Shown here: positions 24,156 to 31,743 of the stretch, piece by piece
How the letters are laid out: the number at the start of each line of letters is the position of its first letter
How positions within the stretch are numbered: position 1 is the stretch's first letter
DNA from: Leptolyngbyaceae cyanobacterium C42_A2020_001
GTDB taxonomy: Bacteria; Cyanobacteriota; Cyanobacteriia; Leptolyngbyales; Leptolyngbyaceae
Assembly: GCA_015272515.1 (NCBI GenBank)
Contig: JACYLN010000101.1
Span: 1 to 64,000, forward strand
Direction of reading: 5' to 3'
Length of the DNA: 64,000 bases
Position numbers and translations under genes: made by a program
The notes under the pieces: generated by a model
Databases searched by the model: none
Told to the model about the DNA's origin: nothing
What the model saw: the letters and a program-made list of their open reading frames with translations, nothing else

Positions 24156-25378
24156 TGGTGCGATCGCTGCATCAGGAATTCCCGAATGGCGGGGTCTTCC
24201 GTTAGCCCGATCGCCCGGACATAAGCTTGCTGGGTGTCTGAGTGGTTCGGTGAGTGTTTCAGTAAATGCGCCTTCAATGCCCAATAGGGTTGATAGCTAT
24301 TCACCCGTTCTGGTGGTAATGCTTCTAAGAGTGCTAAGCCTTGTTCCCACCCTTTGACTTCTGCGATCGCCGCAGCATGACTCATCAATGCGCCTAGCGT
24401 CGGTGAAAGCTGAATTAACCCCTCATAGAGCAATGCTAGTGCCTGCCAATCTACTTGCTGGGTAATGGCGCGTCGAGCGTGGATGGATTGAATCGCGGCT
24501 TCAAGTTGGAATCTTCCTAATTGTTGAAACGTTGATGCCTGGGTCAGTTCTGCTTCTGCCTCTGCCATCATGGGTTGCGACCAAAGCCGAGTATCCTGCT
24601 GCAATAGGGGAACATATGCCCCATCTGCTGTGCGACGAGCTTCCCGCCGCGCTTCACAATGCAGCATCAAAGCCAACAATCCGCGCACTTCCGGTTCTTC
24701 TGGCAACAGTTGAACGCACAACCGAGCTAACCAGATGGCTTCTTCTGCCAGGCCTTTTTGTCGGGGATCGGCTCCGCTAACGCCTTCCCAGCCATTGGTA
24801 TAAGCGGCATAGATCGCTTCCAGGACGGCTTCTAACCGGGTTGGCAACTCGAAGGCAAGGGGCAACTCGAAGGCAATCCCTGCATCCCGAATTTTGGCTT
24901 TTGCTCGAACTAATCGCTGGCTCATGGTGGCAGGTGCAACCAAAAAGGCAGAGGCAATTTGGGCAGCATTCAGCCCCAAAACGGTTTGCAGCATCAGGGG
25001 CGTGTGAATGGTTGGATCAATGGCAGGGTGAGCGCAGATAAACAGGAGTTTCAGGCGATCGTCGGGAAAGGTGACATCCTCTAGGGATGGTTCTGTGGTT
25101 GGTGCGAATCTGTCTAATTTAAAGGCGTTAAGGATGCGATCGCTCACCTGAGTGCGTCGCGCCATGTCAATTAAGCGATGACGAGCCGTGACCAAGAGCC
25201 ATGCCTCCGGATTATGGGGAATTCCGCTTTCTGTCCAGGTTTTCAGCGCTGCCAGGAATGCATCGCCGAGCGCATCTTCTGCCGCTGCTACATCGCGGGT
25301 TTGTGCCACCAGATAGGCGATCAAACGACCATAGGAGTTGCGGGCTGCTAATTCTGCGGCTCGACGTGCATCCATCAA
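24137..25378 (-). CDS. ECF42-type RNA polymerase sigma factor
   Basis: A 413-aa sigma factor of the ECF42 group, which differs from ordinary ECF sigmas in a long C-terminal helical/TPR-like domain (DUF6596). Region 2: YGRLIAYLVAQTRDVAAAED, then LGDAFLAALKTWTESGIPHN. Region 4: FICAHPAIDPTIHTPLMLQT, VLGLNAAQIASAFLVAPATM and SQRLVRAKAKIRDAGI. The C-terminal part is all helical (LYEGLIQLSPTLGALMSHAA). ECF42 genes typically lie beside a DGPF/YCII-like protein gene and lack an anti-sigma factor. The same is true here: a GST and a DGPF protein lie upstream with gaps of 6 and 10 bp. Confidence 0.87.
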   Translation of the reverse strand: MMDARRAAELAARNSYGRLIAYLVAQTRDVAAAEDALGDAFLAALKTWTESGIPHNPEAWLLVTARHRLIDMARRTQVSDRILNAFKLDRFAPTTEPSLEDVTFPDDRLKLLFICAHPAIDPTIHTPLMLQTVLGLNAAQIASAFLVAPATMSQRLVRAKAKIRDAGIAFELPLAFELPTRLEAVLEAIYAAYTNGWEGVSGADPRQKGLAEEAIWLARLCVQLLPEEPEVRGLLALMLHCEARREARRTADGAYVPLLQQDTRLWSQPMMAEAEAELTQASTFQQLGRFQLEAAIQSIHARRAITQQVDWQALALLYEGLIQLSPTLGALMSHAAAIAEVKGWEQGLALLEALPPERVNSYQPYWALKAHLLKHSPNHSDTQQAYVRAIGLTEDPAIREFLMQRSHHYNSSI

Positions 25379-25384
25379 CTGACC

Positions 25385-26002
25385 TCAGCCTTGTGGGGTG
25401 GTCTTTTGCCAGGCGGGCAACTGCTCCATCCGCCCATACCAGGCACGAATATGCGGGTAGTGGTCTAGGGGGAAGTGGGCAGGCACAGCATAGGTTAACG
25501 CACTCGCCACCGAAAAATCAGCCAATGTCAACGTGTCATTGACTAGAAATTTGTGTTCTGCCAGGTGATTATCCAGGGCGATCGCTTCTTTGTGAAACCG
25601 CTCAACTGCCTGGTGCACCACAGCCAAATCGGGATCACCCAATTGCAACACTTGCTTGACGAAGTTTTCGTATTGCAAGGGCTGACAGGCTGGAGTCCAA
25701 TGCGCCAGTTCCCAACTTTGCCAGCGCACGATGTCTGCCCGGATTTTGGCATCTTCTGACCAGAGTGAATTTGGTACCTGACTGGCGAAATACTGCATGA
25801 TGGCGGTTGATTCCCACAGGGCAAAGTCTCCATCCTGCAAAGCAGGCGTTCGACCTGTGGGGTTGAGGGCAAGAAATTCGGGCGATCGCTGCTCTCCTTG
25901 TTGCAAGTTAACCAAATGGAGTTCTAACGGCAGTTCCAGATGAATGGCAACGGCATGCGCTTTGCGCGTGTTGGGCGAAGGTGGAAAGTAATAAAGTTTC
26001 AT
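25385..26002 (-). CDS. Glutathione S-transferase in sigma-factor operon
   Basis: A 205-aa glutathione transferase. Start ATG 26002 (MKLYYFPPSPNTRKAHAVAI) has AGGAGA 7-12 bp upstream. The N-terminal domain has SPNTRK (catalytic segment), NPTGRTPALQDGD (cis-Pro) and LWESTAIMQYFAS (glutathione-binding Glu-Ser). The C-terminal domain has LVNDTLTLADFSVASALTY (N-capping box). It lies between the DGPF and ECF42 genes, so it is likely part of that stress regulon. Confidence 0.88.
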   Translation of the reverse strand: MKLYYFPPSPNTRKAHAVAIHLELPLELHLVNLQQGEQRSPEFLALNPTGRTPALQDGDFALWESTAIMQYFASQVPNSLWSEDAKIRADIVRWQSWELAHWTPACQPLQYENFVKQVLQLGDPDLAVVHQAVERFHKEAIALDNHLAEHKFLVNDTLTLADFSVASALTYAVPAHFPLDHYPHIRAWYGRMEQLPAWQKTTPQG

Positions 26003-26012
26003 GAGTTGTCTC

Positions 26013-26354
26013 CTATGCCTGATCCATCGTGAGTAACGGACGCACTTCGACGGCACAATTGCTGGCAGCCGGACAACGGGCAGCCCAATCCAACGCGGTA
26101 TCCAGGTCGGGAACCTCGATTAGAAAAAATCCACCGATCTGCTCTTTTGTATCAGCATAAGGACCATCCTGAACTTTCCGCTGACCATCGTGCAGTCGAA
26201 TAGTTGTGCCGGTATGGGGCGGATGTAGCCCTGCCCCACCAGCCATTACACCTGCTTCAGCCAATGCCTGGGAATAGGCGCTATAGGCGGGCATATGCAT
26301 CTCGCGGTTGGCAAAGTCTTGTTCAGTCTCGTAAACCAAAATTGCGTACTTCAT
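26013..26354 (-). CDS. DGPF/YCII-related protein
   Basis: A 113-aa protein of the YCII/DGPF family from ATG 26354 (MKYAILVYETEQDFANRE); the longer reading from 26393 has no support. It has the family pattern: alpha-beta core with a hydrophobic opening strand, then HPPHTGTTIRLHDGQRKVQD and the DGPY-x-D-T-K-E signature (VQDGPYADTKEQIGGFFLIE). These proteins accompany ECF42 sigma factors and are thought to be their regulated partners; enzymatic function is unproven. First gene of the three-gene operon. Confidence 0.87.
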   Translation of the reverse strand: MKYAILVYETEQDFANREMHMPAYSAYSQALAEAGVMAGGAGLHPPHTGTTIRLHDGQRKVQDGPYADTKEQIGGFFLIEVPDLDTALDWAARCPAASNCAVEVRPLLTMDQA

Positions 26355-26533
26355 AGTGATCCGTCCATTTTGAATGGGGTTGCACACAGCCAAATTTTCT
26401 GTGCTCTAACTCTATGACGGGTGGCGACCAGTGATTTCGACAGCCCTGCAAAACTTTTTTGCGATCGCTGCCTGGACATGGCTCTGGGTTTCGTCACAAT
26501 GAAAGCAAGATGTTTATCGGGATAGTGGGCAAC

Positions 26534-27110
26534 ATGACGATCGCAACCAACCATATGACGCTGGAGGAGTATTTGACCTATGACGATGGCACTGACAAAC
26601 GGCACGAACTGGTAGCAGGGGAACTCGTTGAGATGCCGTCCGAAAGTCCGCTAAACATCCAGATTGCTCTTTTTTTTGTTGGCCCATTTGCTGCAATTCC
26701 TGCCAATCAACCGATTGAGTAACAAAGCTGAGATAGTTGTAAGTGGTGCTCGCGCTACCACACGGATTCCAGACTTGACTGTGTTTACAGTTGAATTAAC
26801 CGAAGCTCTGCGAAACGCGAAACGCTCCACAATCCTGCTAGATATGCCACCGCCATTGTTGGTGGTGGAAGTGGTATCGCCTGAAAAAGCTAATGAAGAT
26901 TGGGATTATCGCTACAAGCGATCAGAATATGCGGCGCGAGGCATTGCAGAATACTGGATTGTCGATCCGATGCGAGAGCAGATTACAGTTCTAACGCTGG
27001 TGGATGGCTTGTACGAGGAGCAGGTATTTCGCGACGAGGAACGGATTCTTTCATTCACCTTTTCATCTTTAGAGCTAACGGTTCGGCATGTATTGCAAGC
27101 CGAAAACTAA
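26534..27110 (+). pseudogene. Uma2-family protein broken at a poly-T tract
   Basis: A Uma2-type PD-(D/E)XK nuclease-fold gene split over two frames. The first part starts at ATG 26534 ([20 protein letters not shown]) and runs to the eight-T tract at 26670-26677. The rest continues in the next frame ([20 protein letters not shown] ... RIPDLTVFTVE ... LLVVEVVSPEKANEDWDYRY ... AEYWIVDPMRE) to the stop at 27110. Removing one T restores a normal ~191-aa Uma2 protein with its PDL and E-V-x-S-x-x motifs. It could be a real frameshift, an expressed slippage site, or an assembly error. An intact Uma2 gene lies at 40300. Confidence 0.8.
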
Positions 27111-27119
27111 GGCTAAACG

Positions 27120-28286
27120 TTAGACGCTGGAAAGGACTCGTCTGGGTTGCAGACGTTCCAGAACTTGCTTGAGTGCCATCGCTGTCCAGTCAATATCTTC
27201 AACGGTTGTATCTCGCCCTAATGTGAGGCGAATGCCAGATTTGGCAACGCGATCGCTATAGCCCATTGCCTTTAATACCGGGCTGGGGGTTACTTTGCCG
27301 CTGCGACAAGCTGCCCCCGCACTGATGCCAACGCCAGCCAAATTCATCTGACGCACCAGTGATTTTCCGGTTAGAACTTCGCCATCAGCATATTCCACAC
27401 AAAAACTGGCGTGATGGGGTAAGCGCTGCCAGCGATCTCCGGTCAGCTTCAAGCCAGGTATATCTAGGAGCTGATCAAATAAGCGATCGCGTAATTCCAG
27501 CAGGCGTTGATTCTCGACCAGCATTTCTTGGGCAGCGAGTTCGGCGGCAACCCCAAATCCGGCAATGGCGGGAAGCGCCTGAGTCCCGGAGCGAAAACCT
27601 GATTCCTGTCCACCGCCACCTAGCAAAGGTGCGAGTGCTACACCGGGACGAACGTAAAGTGCTCCTGCTCCTTGCGGTCCGTAAAATTTGTGGCTGGAAA
27701 GGGAGAGCAAATCTACGGGAAACTGCTGCACATCAATCGGTAAGCGTCCAGCAACTTGCACCGCATCTGTATGGAACAACGCGCCATGAGCATGGGCGAT
27801 CGCTGCCAGCGTGGGAATTGTCTGGAGTGTTCCTACTTCGCTTTGTCCATAGATAATTGACACCAAAACTGTATTGGGTTGCAGCGCTGCCCGCAAATCC
27901 ACCGGGTTAACCCGCCCCTGCCGATCCACCGGCAACCGAGTCACCTGCCAGCCGTGCTGTTCCAAAAACTGAGCAGGTTCACTCACGGCAGAGTGTTCAA
28001 CGCTGGAAATAATCAGGTGTTGCGGTTGTGAGTACTGCTGAGCCACACCAAACAACGCCAAATTATTGGCTTCGGTGCCGCCAGATGTAAAGACGATCGC
28101 TTCTTCTGGCGCATTAATTAAGCGGGCAACCTGTACCCGTGCCCGTTCCAGTGCCGTTGCGGCCCGTTGCCCCCATTGATGCAGGCTGGAAGGATTGCCC
28201 CACTGCGCTGCGAGGATATGCTGCATTGCCGCGATCGCCTCTGGTCGCGGGGGGGTTGTGGCGCTGTAATCCAGGTAAATTTGCAT
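27120..28286 (-). CDS. Cysteine desulfurase (NifS/IscS-like)
   Basis: A 388-aa PLP-dependent cysteine desulfurase, which moves sulfur from cysteine to an enzyme persulfide for Fe-S clusters, thio-cofactors and tRNA thiolation. It shows MQIYLDYSATTPPRPEAI, GNPSSLH, FTSGGTEANNLA, the PLP-Lys in LLSLSSHKFYGPQGAGAL and the persulfide Cys in GISAGAACRSGKVTPSPVL, in the longer loop typical of IscS/NifS-type (group I) enzymes. It is 31 bp downstream of rpaB on the same strand and converges on the broken Uma2 gene (stops 9 bp apart). Confidence 0.93.
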   Translation of the reverse strand: MQIYLDYSATTPPRPEAIAAMQHILAAQWGNPSSLHQWGQRAATALERARVQVARLINAPEEAIVFTSGGTEANNLALFGVAQQYSQPQHLIISSVEHSAVSEPAQFLEQHGWQVTRLPVDRQGRVNPVDLRAALQPNTVLVSIIYGQSEVGTLQTIPTLAAIAHAHGALFHTDAVQVAGRLPIDVQQFPVDLLSLSSHKFYGPQGAGALYVRPGVALAPLLGGGGQESGFRSGTQALPAIAGFGVAAELAAQEMLVENQRLLELRDRLFDQLLDIPGLKLTGDRWQRLPHHASFCVEYADGEVLTGKSLVRQMNLAGVGISAGAACRSGKVTPSPVLKAMGYSDRVAKSGIRLTLGRDTTVEDIDWTAMALKQVLERLQPRRVLSSV

Positions 28287-28317
28287 GAATATCGGACAAG
28301 CAACGTACTCTTCCAGC

Positions 28318-29064
28318 TTACGCCTTCTCGTTTTCTCCAGGTTCTACAATTCGTTGGAAAAGATAACCCGTTCCTCGTGCCGTCAGGATGAGTTCAGGAT
28401 TGCTGGGGTCATCTTCCAATTTGGCGCGTAGGCGAGAAATGTGCACATCCACCACCCGCGTATCTACGTGGCGTTCTGGTGTGTAGCCCCACACTTCTTG
28501 CAAAATTTCGGAACGAGAAAAGGCTTCTCCACTACGGCTTACCAATAATTCCAGCAAGCTAAACTCCATACCCGTCAGCCGAATTCGTTCATCACCCTTA
28601 TAAACCTGGCGTTTGTTGGTATCAATTCGGATGGTGTTGATTTGAATCACACCGGAACTGGGAATGCCAGAGGTTCCGGTTTTTTCCACCCGACGCAAAA
28701 CGGAGCGAATTCGGGCTTCCAGTTCTTTGGGGGAAAATGGCTTCACCACATAATCGTCTGCGCCAAGCTCCAAGCCTGTGATGCGATCTGCAACATCACC
28801 CAATGCTGTCAGCATAATAATGGGCACATCTGACTCTTTTCGTAGCTCTTGACAAACGCCATATCCATCGAGCTTGGGCATCATCACATCCAACACCACC
28901 AGATCTGGATCTGCGTTACGAAAGGTTTCCAGCGCTTCTTCGCCATCGGCGGCCGTGACAACATCGTAGCCAATCATTGAAAGACGGGTTTCAAGAATAC
29001 GACGGATACTCGCTTCGTCATCAACAACTAAAATTTTTTCTTTGTGGTTTTCCAATTTTCCCAC
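28318..29064 (-). CDS. rpaB: OmpR-type response regulator RpaB (Ycf27)
   Basis: A 248-aa two-component regulator matching RpaB/Ycf27. The receiver domain has DDEASIRRIL, the phospho-Asp in LVVLDVMMPKLDGYGVCQEL, a Thr in IIMLTALGD and Lys in DDYVVKPFSPKELEAR. The DNA-binding domain is a winged helix (LTGMEFSLLELLVSRSGEAF ... WGYTPERHVDTRVVDVHISR). In cyanobacteria RpaB represses high-light genes through the HLR1 element under low light and controls photosystem I genes. A candidate target in this window is the hli gene at 36379. A 12-bp perfect inverted repeat lies 15-54 bp upstream. Probable operon with the cysteine desulfurase gene. Confidence 0.93.
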   Translation of the reverse strand: MGKLENHKEKILVVDDEASIRRILETRLSMIGYDVVTAADGEEALETFRNADPDLVVLDVMMPKLDGYGVCQELRKESDVPIIMLTALGDVADRITGLELGADDYVVKPFSPKELEARIRSVLRRVEKTGTSGIPSSGVIQINTIRIDTNKRQVYKGDERIRLTGMEFSLLELLVSRSGEAFSRSEILQEVWGYTPERHVDTRVVDVHISRLRAKLEDDPSNPELILTARGTGYLFQRIVEPGENEKA

Positions 29065-29078
29065 GCTCCTTAAGCAGA

Positions 29079-29118
29079 ATTTCTAATCATTAAATTTTCG
29101 TACCCTATGATTAGAAAT
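29079..29118. promoter_or_regulatory. 12-bp perfect inverted repeat upstream of rpaB
   Basis: ATTTCTAATCAT (29079-29090) is repeated inverted as ATGATTAGAAAT (29107-29118) with a 16-nt spacer, in the 176-bp gap between rpaB and radA. It is 15-54 bp upstream of the rpaB start, so it could be an operator dyad or a 5'-leader hairpin of the rpaB transcript. Confidence 0.6.
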
Positions 29119-29240
29119 AGTACTCCATTGATAATACTTGAGATCGCCAAAATTCTTCATGGGGGGACATTTCAGACTTTTTTAAGCTTTCTTTCAAATG
29201 TTGCTGTTTGTCTTTAAATGTAAATTTTTTCTAAATTCAA

Positions 29241-30791
29241 ATGCCGAAATCGCGATCGCTCTTCGTTTGTAATCAATGTGGCGCTGAATTCTCCCAATAC
29301 TTTGGCAAATGTTTAGCGTGTGAAGCTTGGAACTCTCTAGAAGAACAAGTGGTTGCCGCCTCAAATTCCACTGCTAAGCAAAACACTGCCTCTGGAGCGC
29401 GTGCTTCTAGTCGCAAACGGGGAAATTCTCAAGCCGTTGCCCAACCCCGTGTCTCTCTCACCCTGGCACAAATTTCCGATCATCCCCAGCAACGCTTGCC
29501 CTCTGGCTACACCGAACTCGATCGCGTCTTGGGTGGTGGCATCGTGCCCGGTTCCCTCGTTCTCATTGGTGGCGATCCAGGCATTGGCAAATCTACCCTA
29601 CTGCTACAAACTGCGAATCGGCTGGCGCAACATTATCGAGTGCTGTATGTGTGTGCTGAAGAATCGGGACAGCAAGTGAAGTTGCGGGCGATGCGATTGG
29701 GAGTAGGGCAAGACAAGAGTCAAGAAGGAGAGAGTGGGAGAGTGGGAGAGTGGGAGAGTGGGAGAGTCGGGGAATTAGCGCAATCATCTCCGCTTATTTC
29801 CTCCCCTTCCTCCCCTCCACCCTCTCACCCCTCCACCCTTTACCTGTTGCCAGAAATCGACTTGGACACAATCCTGGCAGAACTGGAATCGCTTCAACCC
29901 CAGGTAGCCGTGATTGATAGTATTCAGGCGTTGTATTTCAGTGCGCTGACTTCGGCTCCGGGGTCGGTGGCACAGGTGCGAGAGTGTACGTCGGTGCTGA
30001 TGCAGATGGCGAAGCGACAGAATATTTCGCTGTTTATTGTGGGGCATGTGACGAAGGAAGGGGCGATCGCGGGTCCGAAAGTGTTGGAACATCTGGTGGA
30101 TACGGTGCTGTATTTTGAGGGCGATCGCTTTGCCAGTCATCGCTTGCTGCGAGCGGTAAAAAATCGCTTTGGTGCCACTCACGAAATCGGCGTGTTTGAA
30201 ATGGCAGATCAGGGTTTGGATGAAGTCACAAACCCTTCCGAGCTCTTTTTGGGCAACCGGGAAGAGGCTTCACCCGGTAGTGCGACGATCGTGTCCTGTG
30301 AGGGCACTCGCCCGATTGTGGTGGAATTGCAGGCGTTGGTCAGTCCCACGAGCTATAGTTCCCCCCGACGCTCAACGACTGGAATTGAATACAATCGCCT
30401 CTTGCAAATTCTGGCAGTGCTAGAAAAGCGAGTTGGCATTCCTTTATCCAAACTGGATGCCTATGTCGCGTCATCTGGTGGCTTGAATGTGAACGAACCT
30501 GCGGCTGATCTGGGTGTGGCGGTTGCGGTGGTTGCTAGTTTCCGCGATCGCGTGGTTGATCCGCGCATGGTGATCATCGGGGAAGTGGGCTTGGGTGGGC
30601 AGGTGCGCCCCGTATCCCAAATGGAATTGCGATTGAAGGAAGCCGCGAAATTAGGTTTTAAGCAGGCAATCATTCCCAAAGGACAAACCTTTTCCAATGT
30701 GGGCTTAGAGGTGGTTCCCGTGGGGCGCGTGGTGGATGCAATCGCGATCGCTCTGTCCGCCAAACACTCCACCCAAGAAATAGAGCCTTGA
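29241..30791 (+). CDS. radA: DNA repair protein RadA/Sms with in-frame insertion
   Basis: A 516-aa RadA (Sms), a RecA-like helicase that extends recombination intermediates. It has the N-terminal C4 zinc finger (FVCNQCGAEFSQYFGKCLAC), Walker A GGDPGIGKSTLL and the AEESGQQVKLRAMRLGVG stretch. A Walker B-like VAVIDSIQALYF, the RadA-specific KNRFGATHEIGVFEM and a C-terminal Lon-like domain (GLNVNEPAADLGVAVAVVAS, GEVGLGGQVRPV) follow. Between RLGVG and YLLPEIDLDTIL there are about 44 extra low-complexity residues (Gly/Glu/Arg/Ser, then Ser/Pro). The canonical gene is ~455 aa. Start ATG 29241. Divergent from rpaB. Confidence 0.95.
   Translation: MPKSRSLFVCNQCGAEFSQYFGKCLACEAWNSLEEQVVAASNSTAKQNTASGARASSRKRGNSQAVAQPRVSLTLAQISDHPQQRLPSGYTELDRVLGGGIVPGSLVLIGGDPGIGKSTLLLQTANRLAQHYRVLYVCAEESGQQVKLRAMRLGVGQDKSQEGESGRVGEWESGRVGELAQSSPLISSPSSPPPSHPSTLYLLPEIDLDTILAELESLQPQVAVIDSIQALYFSALTSAPGSVAQVRECTSVLMQMAKRQNISLFIVGHVTKEGAIAGPKVLEHLVDTVLYFEGDRFASHRLLRAVKNRFGATHEIGVFEMADQGLDEVTNPSELFLGNREEASPGSATIVSCEGTRPIVVELQALVSPTSYSSPRRSTTGIEYNRLLQILAVLEKRVGIPLSKLDAYVASSGGLNVNEPAADLGVAVAVVASFRDRVVDPRMVIIGEVGLGGQVRPVSQMELRLKEAAKLGFKQAIIPKGQTFSNVGLEVVPVGRVVDAIAIALSAKHSTQEIEP
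29707..29838. repeat. Composite repeat with 8-bp tandem unit inside radA
   Basis: Four perfect copies of GAGAGTGG (29730-29761) plus one with a single mismatch (29762-29769) form a purine-rich left half. A short spacer follows, then a C/T-rich right half (about 29790-29838, with cctcccctccaccctctcac). The whole is open in the radA frame. Because the unit is 8 bp, gain or loss of one copy would shift the frame. Confidence 0.8.
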
Positions 30792-30819
30792 AGTACTTCT
30801 CTACAATGGGAATCAAAGG

Positions 30820-31080
30820 TTGCTGCTGCATCTCGAACTCCGTGCCACTACACCCGACACCGAGCCAACCTTGCAAGATGTATCGAATAAGCTGCAAGAT
30901 CTTTCTGCTAACGTATAAGACCTTGTAGACAAGGTAGACAAGCTCACAGCCGAGAACGAGAAATTCAACGATAAATTTGACAACTACCAGCAAGCGACTC
31001 AATGGGTGGTGCAGCTTGCTTTTACCCTCATCGCTAGCGCAACAATTACCGTTATTATTACGTCTGTCTTACGTAAGTAA
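30820..31080 (+). pseudogene. Remnant of a small coiled-coil/membrane protein
   Basis: In frame 30832 the sequence reads LELRATTPDTEPTLQDVSNK, an in-frame stop (TAA at 30916-30918), then DLVDKVDKLTAENEKFNDKF and the hydrophobic end WVVQLAFTLIASATITVIIT to a stop at 31078-31080. There is no credible start codon and one internal stop, so this is a degraded gene. Whole copies of such coiled-coil plus one-helix proteins are frequent in filamentous cyanobacteria. It fills most of the 312-bp gap between radA and the DUF2141 gene. Confidence 0.6.
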
Positions 31081-31103
31081 CTGTTTATTGGAGCGTACCA
31101 ATT

Positions 31104-31556
31104 GTGGGTTTGAGACTAAGAGCCTTGTTACTAGCCACCTTCACTACGCTCGCTTTTGCCTGCAACGCGGAAGCTCAGTTCAAAGGCAACTTAATTGTGG
31201 ATGTGAATGGGCTGAAAGATAAAAACGGCTTGCTCTGCATTAAAGTTTTCAACGGCAGTCAGGGCTTTCCCAACAGCAACGATCGCGCCATCAAACGAGA
31301 CTGCATCAAAATTACCGAAGAACCAATGCGTTTCGTTTACAAGGGATTAGCAGCGGGGAACTATGCAGTAGCTGTATTTCACGACTCTAACGGCGATCGC
31401 AGCCTCAACCGTAATGGAGCTGGAATGCCCACAGAAGGTTATGGCTTTTCCAAAAATCCGGTTGTGAAAACCAGTGCACCCAAGTATGGCGAAGCTGTTT
31501 TCCTGTTAGCTGGAGCCAACACCAGAACGGTGATTCAGATGAGATACGGCAACTAG
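31104..31556 (+). CDS. Exported DUF2141 protein
   Basis: A 150-aa protein with an N-terminal signal (LRALLLATFTTLAFACNAEA) and a DUF2141 beta-sandwich: LIVDVNGLKDKNGLLCIKVF, an adjacent stretch with GFPNSND, VYKGLAAGNYAVAVFHDSNG, and PTEGYGFSKNP. Start GTG at 31104. The Asp/Asn-rich AVFHDSNGDRSLNRNG loop might bind calcium. Located in the periplasm or thylakoid lumen; function unknown. Confidence 0.85.
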   Translation: MGLRLRALLLATFTTLAFACNAEAQFKGNLIVDVNGLKDKNGLLCIKVFNGSQGFPNSNDRAIKRDCIKITEEPMRFVYKGLAAGNYAVAVFHDSNGDRSLNRNGAGMPTEGYGFSKNPVVKTSAPKYGEAVFLLAGANTRTVIQMRYGN

Positions 31557-31638
31557 GATAAGTAGGATTCAGCCACCAGAAGGCAATAGCGTCAGAGGAA
31601 TCAAAAGTTGACATCGAGTAGACACGTTGAAAATTAAT

Positions 31639-31657
31639 CCCGACTTATTTTGTCGGG
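31639..31657. other. Short hairpin upstream of thrC
   Basis: CCCGAC (31639-31644) pairs with GTCGGG (31652-31657) around a 7-nt loop, 82 bp after the DUF2141 stop and 87 bp before thrC. It may end the DUF2141 transcript or belong to the thrC leader; no T-run follows. Confidence 0.45.
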
Positions 31658-31743
31658 TATATTTGACCCTGATTTTTTGAGCGTGTTAGTATCCGATGTA
31701 ACGAAAAAGATAGCCAACCCTAAAGACGCAAGAGACTCAACCC

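Noticed and set aside
26534-27110. Programmed frameshifting in Uma2
   Set aside because: A homopolymer run alone is not enough; no downstream stimulator structure was recognised. Kept as a possible slippage site only.
29730-29769. Short CRISPR-like array
   Set aside because: Units are 8 bp, directly adjacent and without unique spacers; it is a microsatellite-like repeat inside radA.
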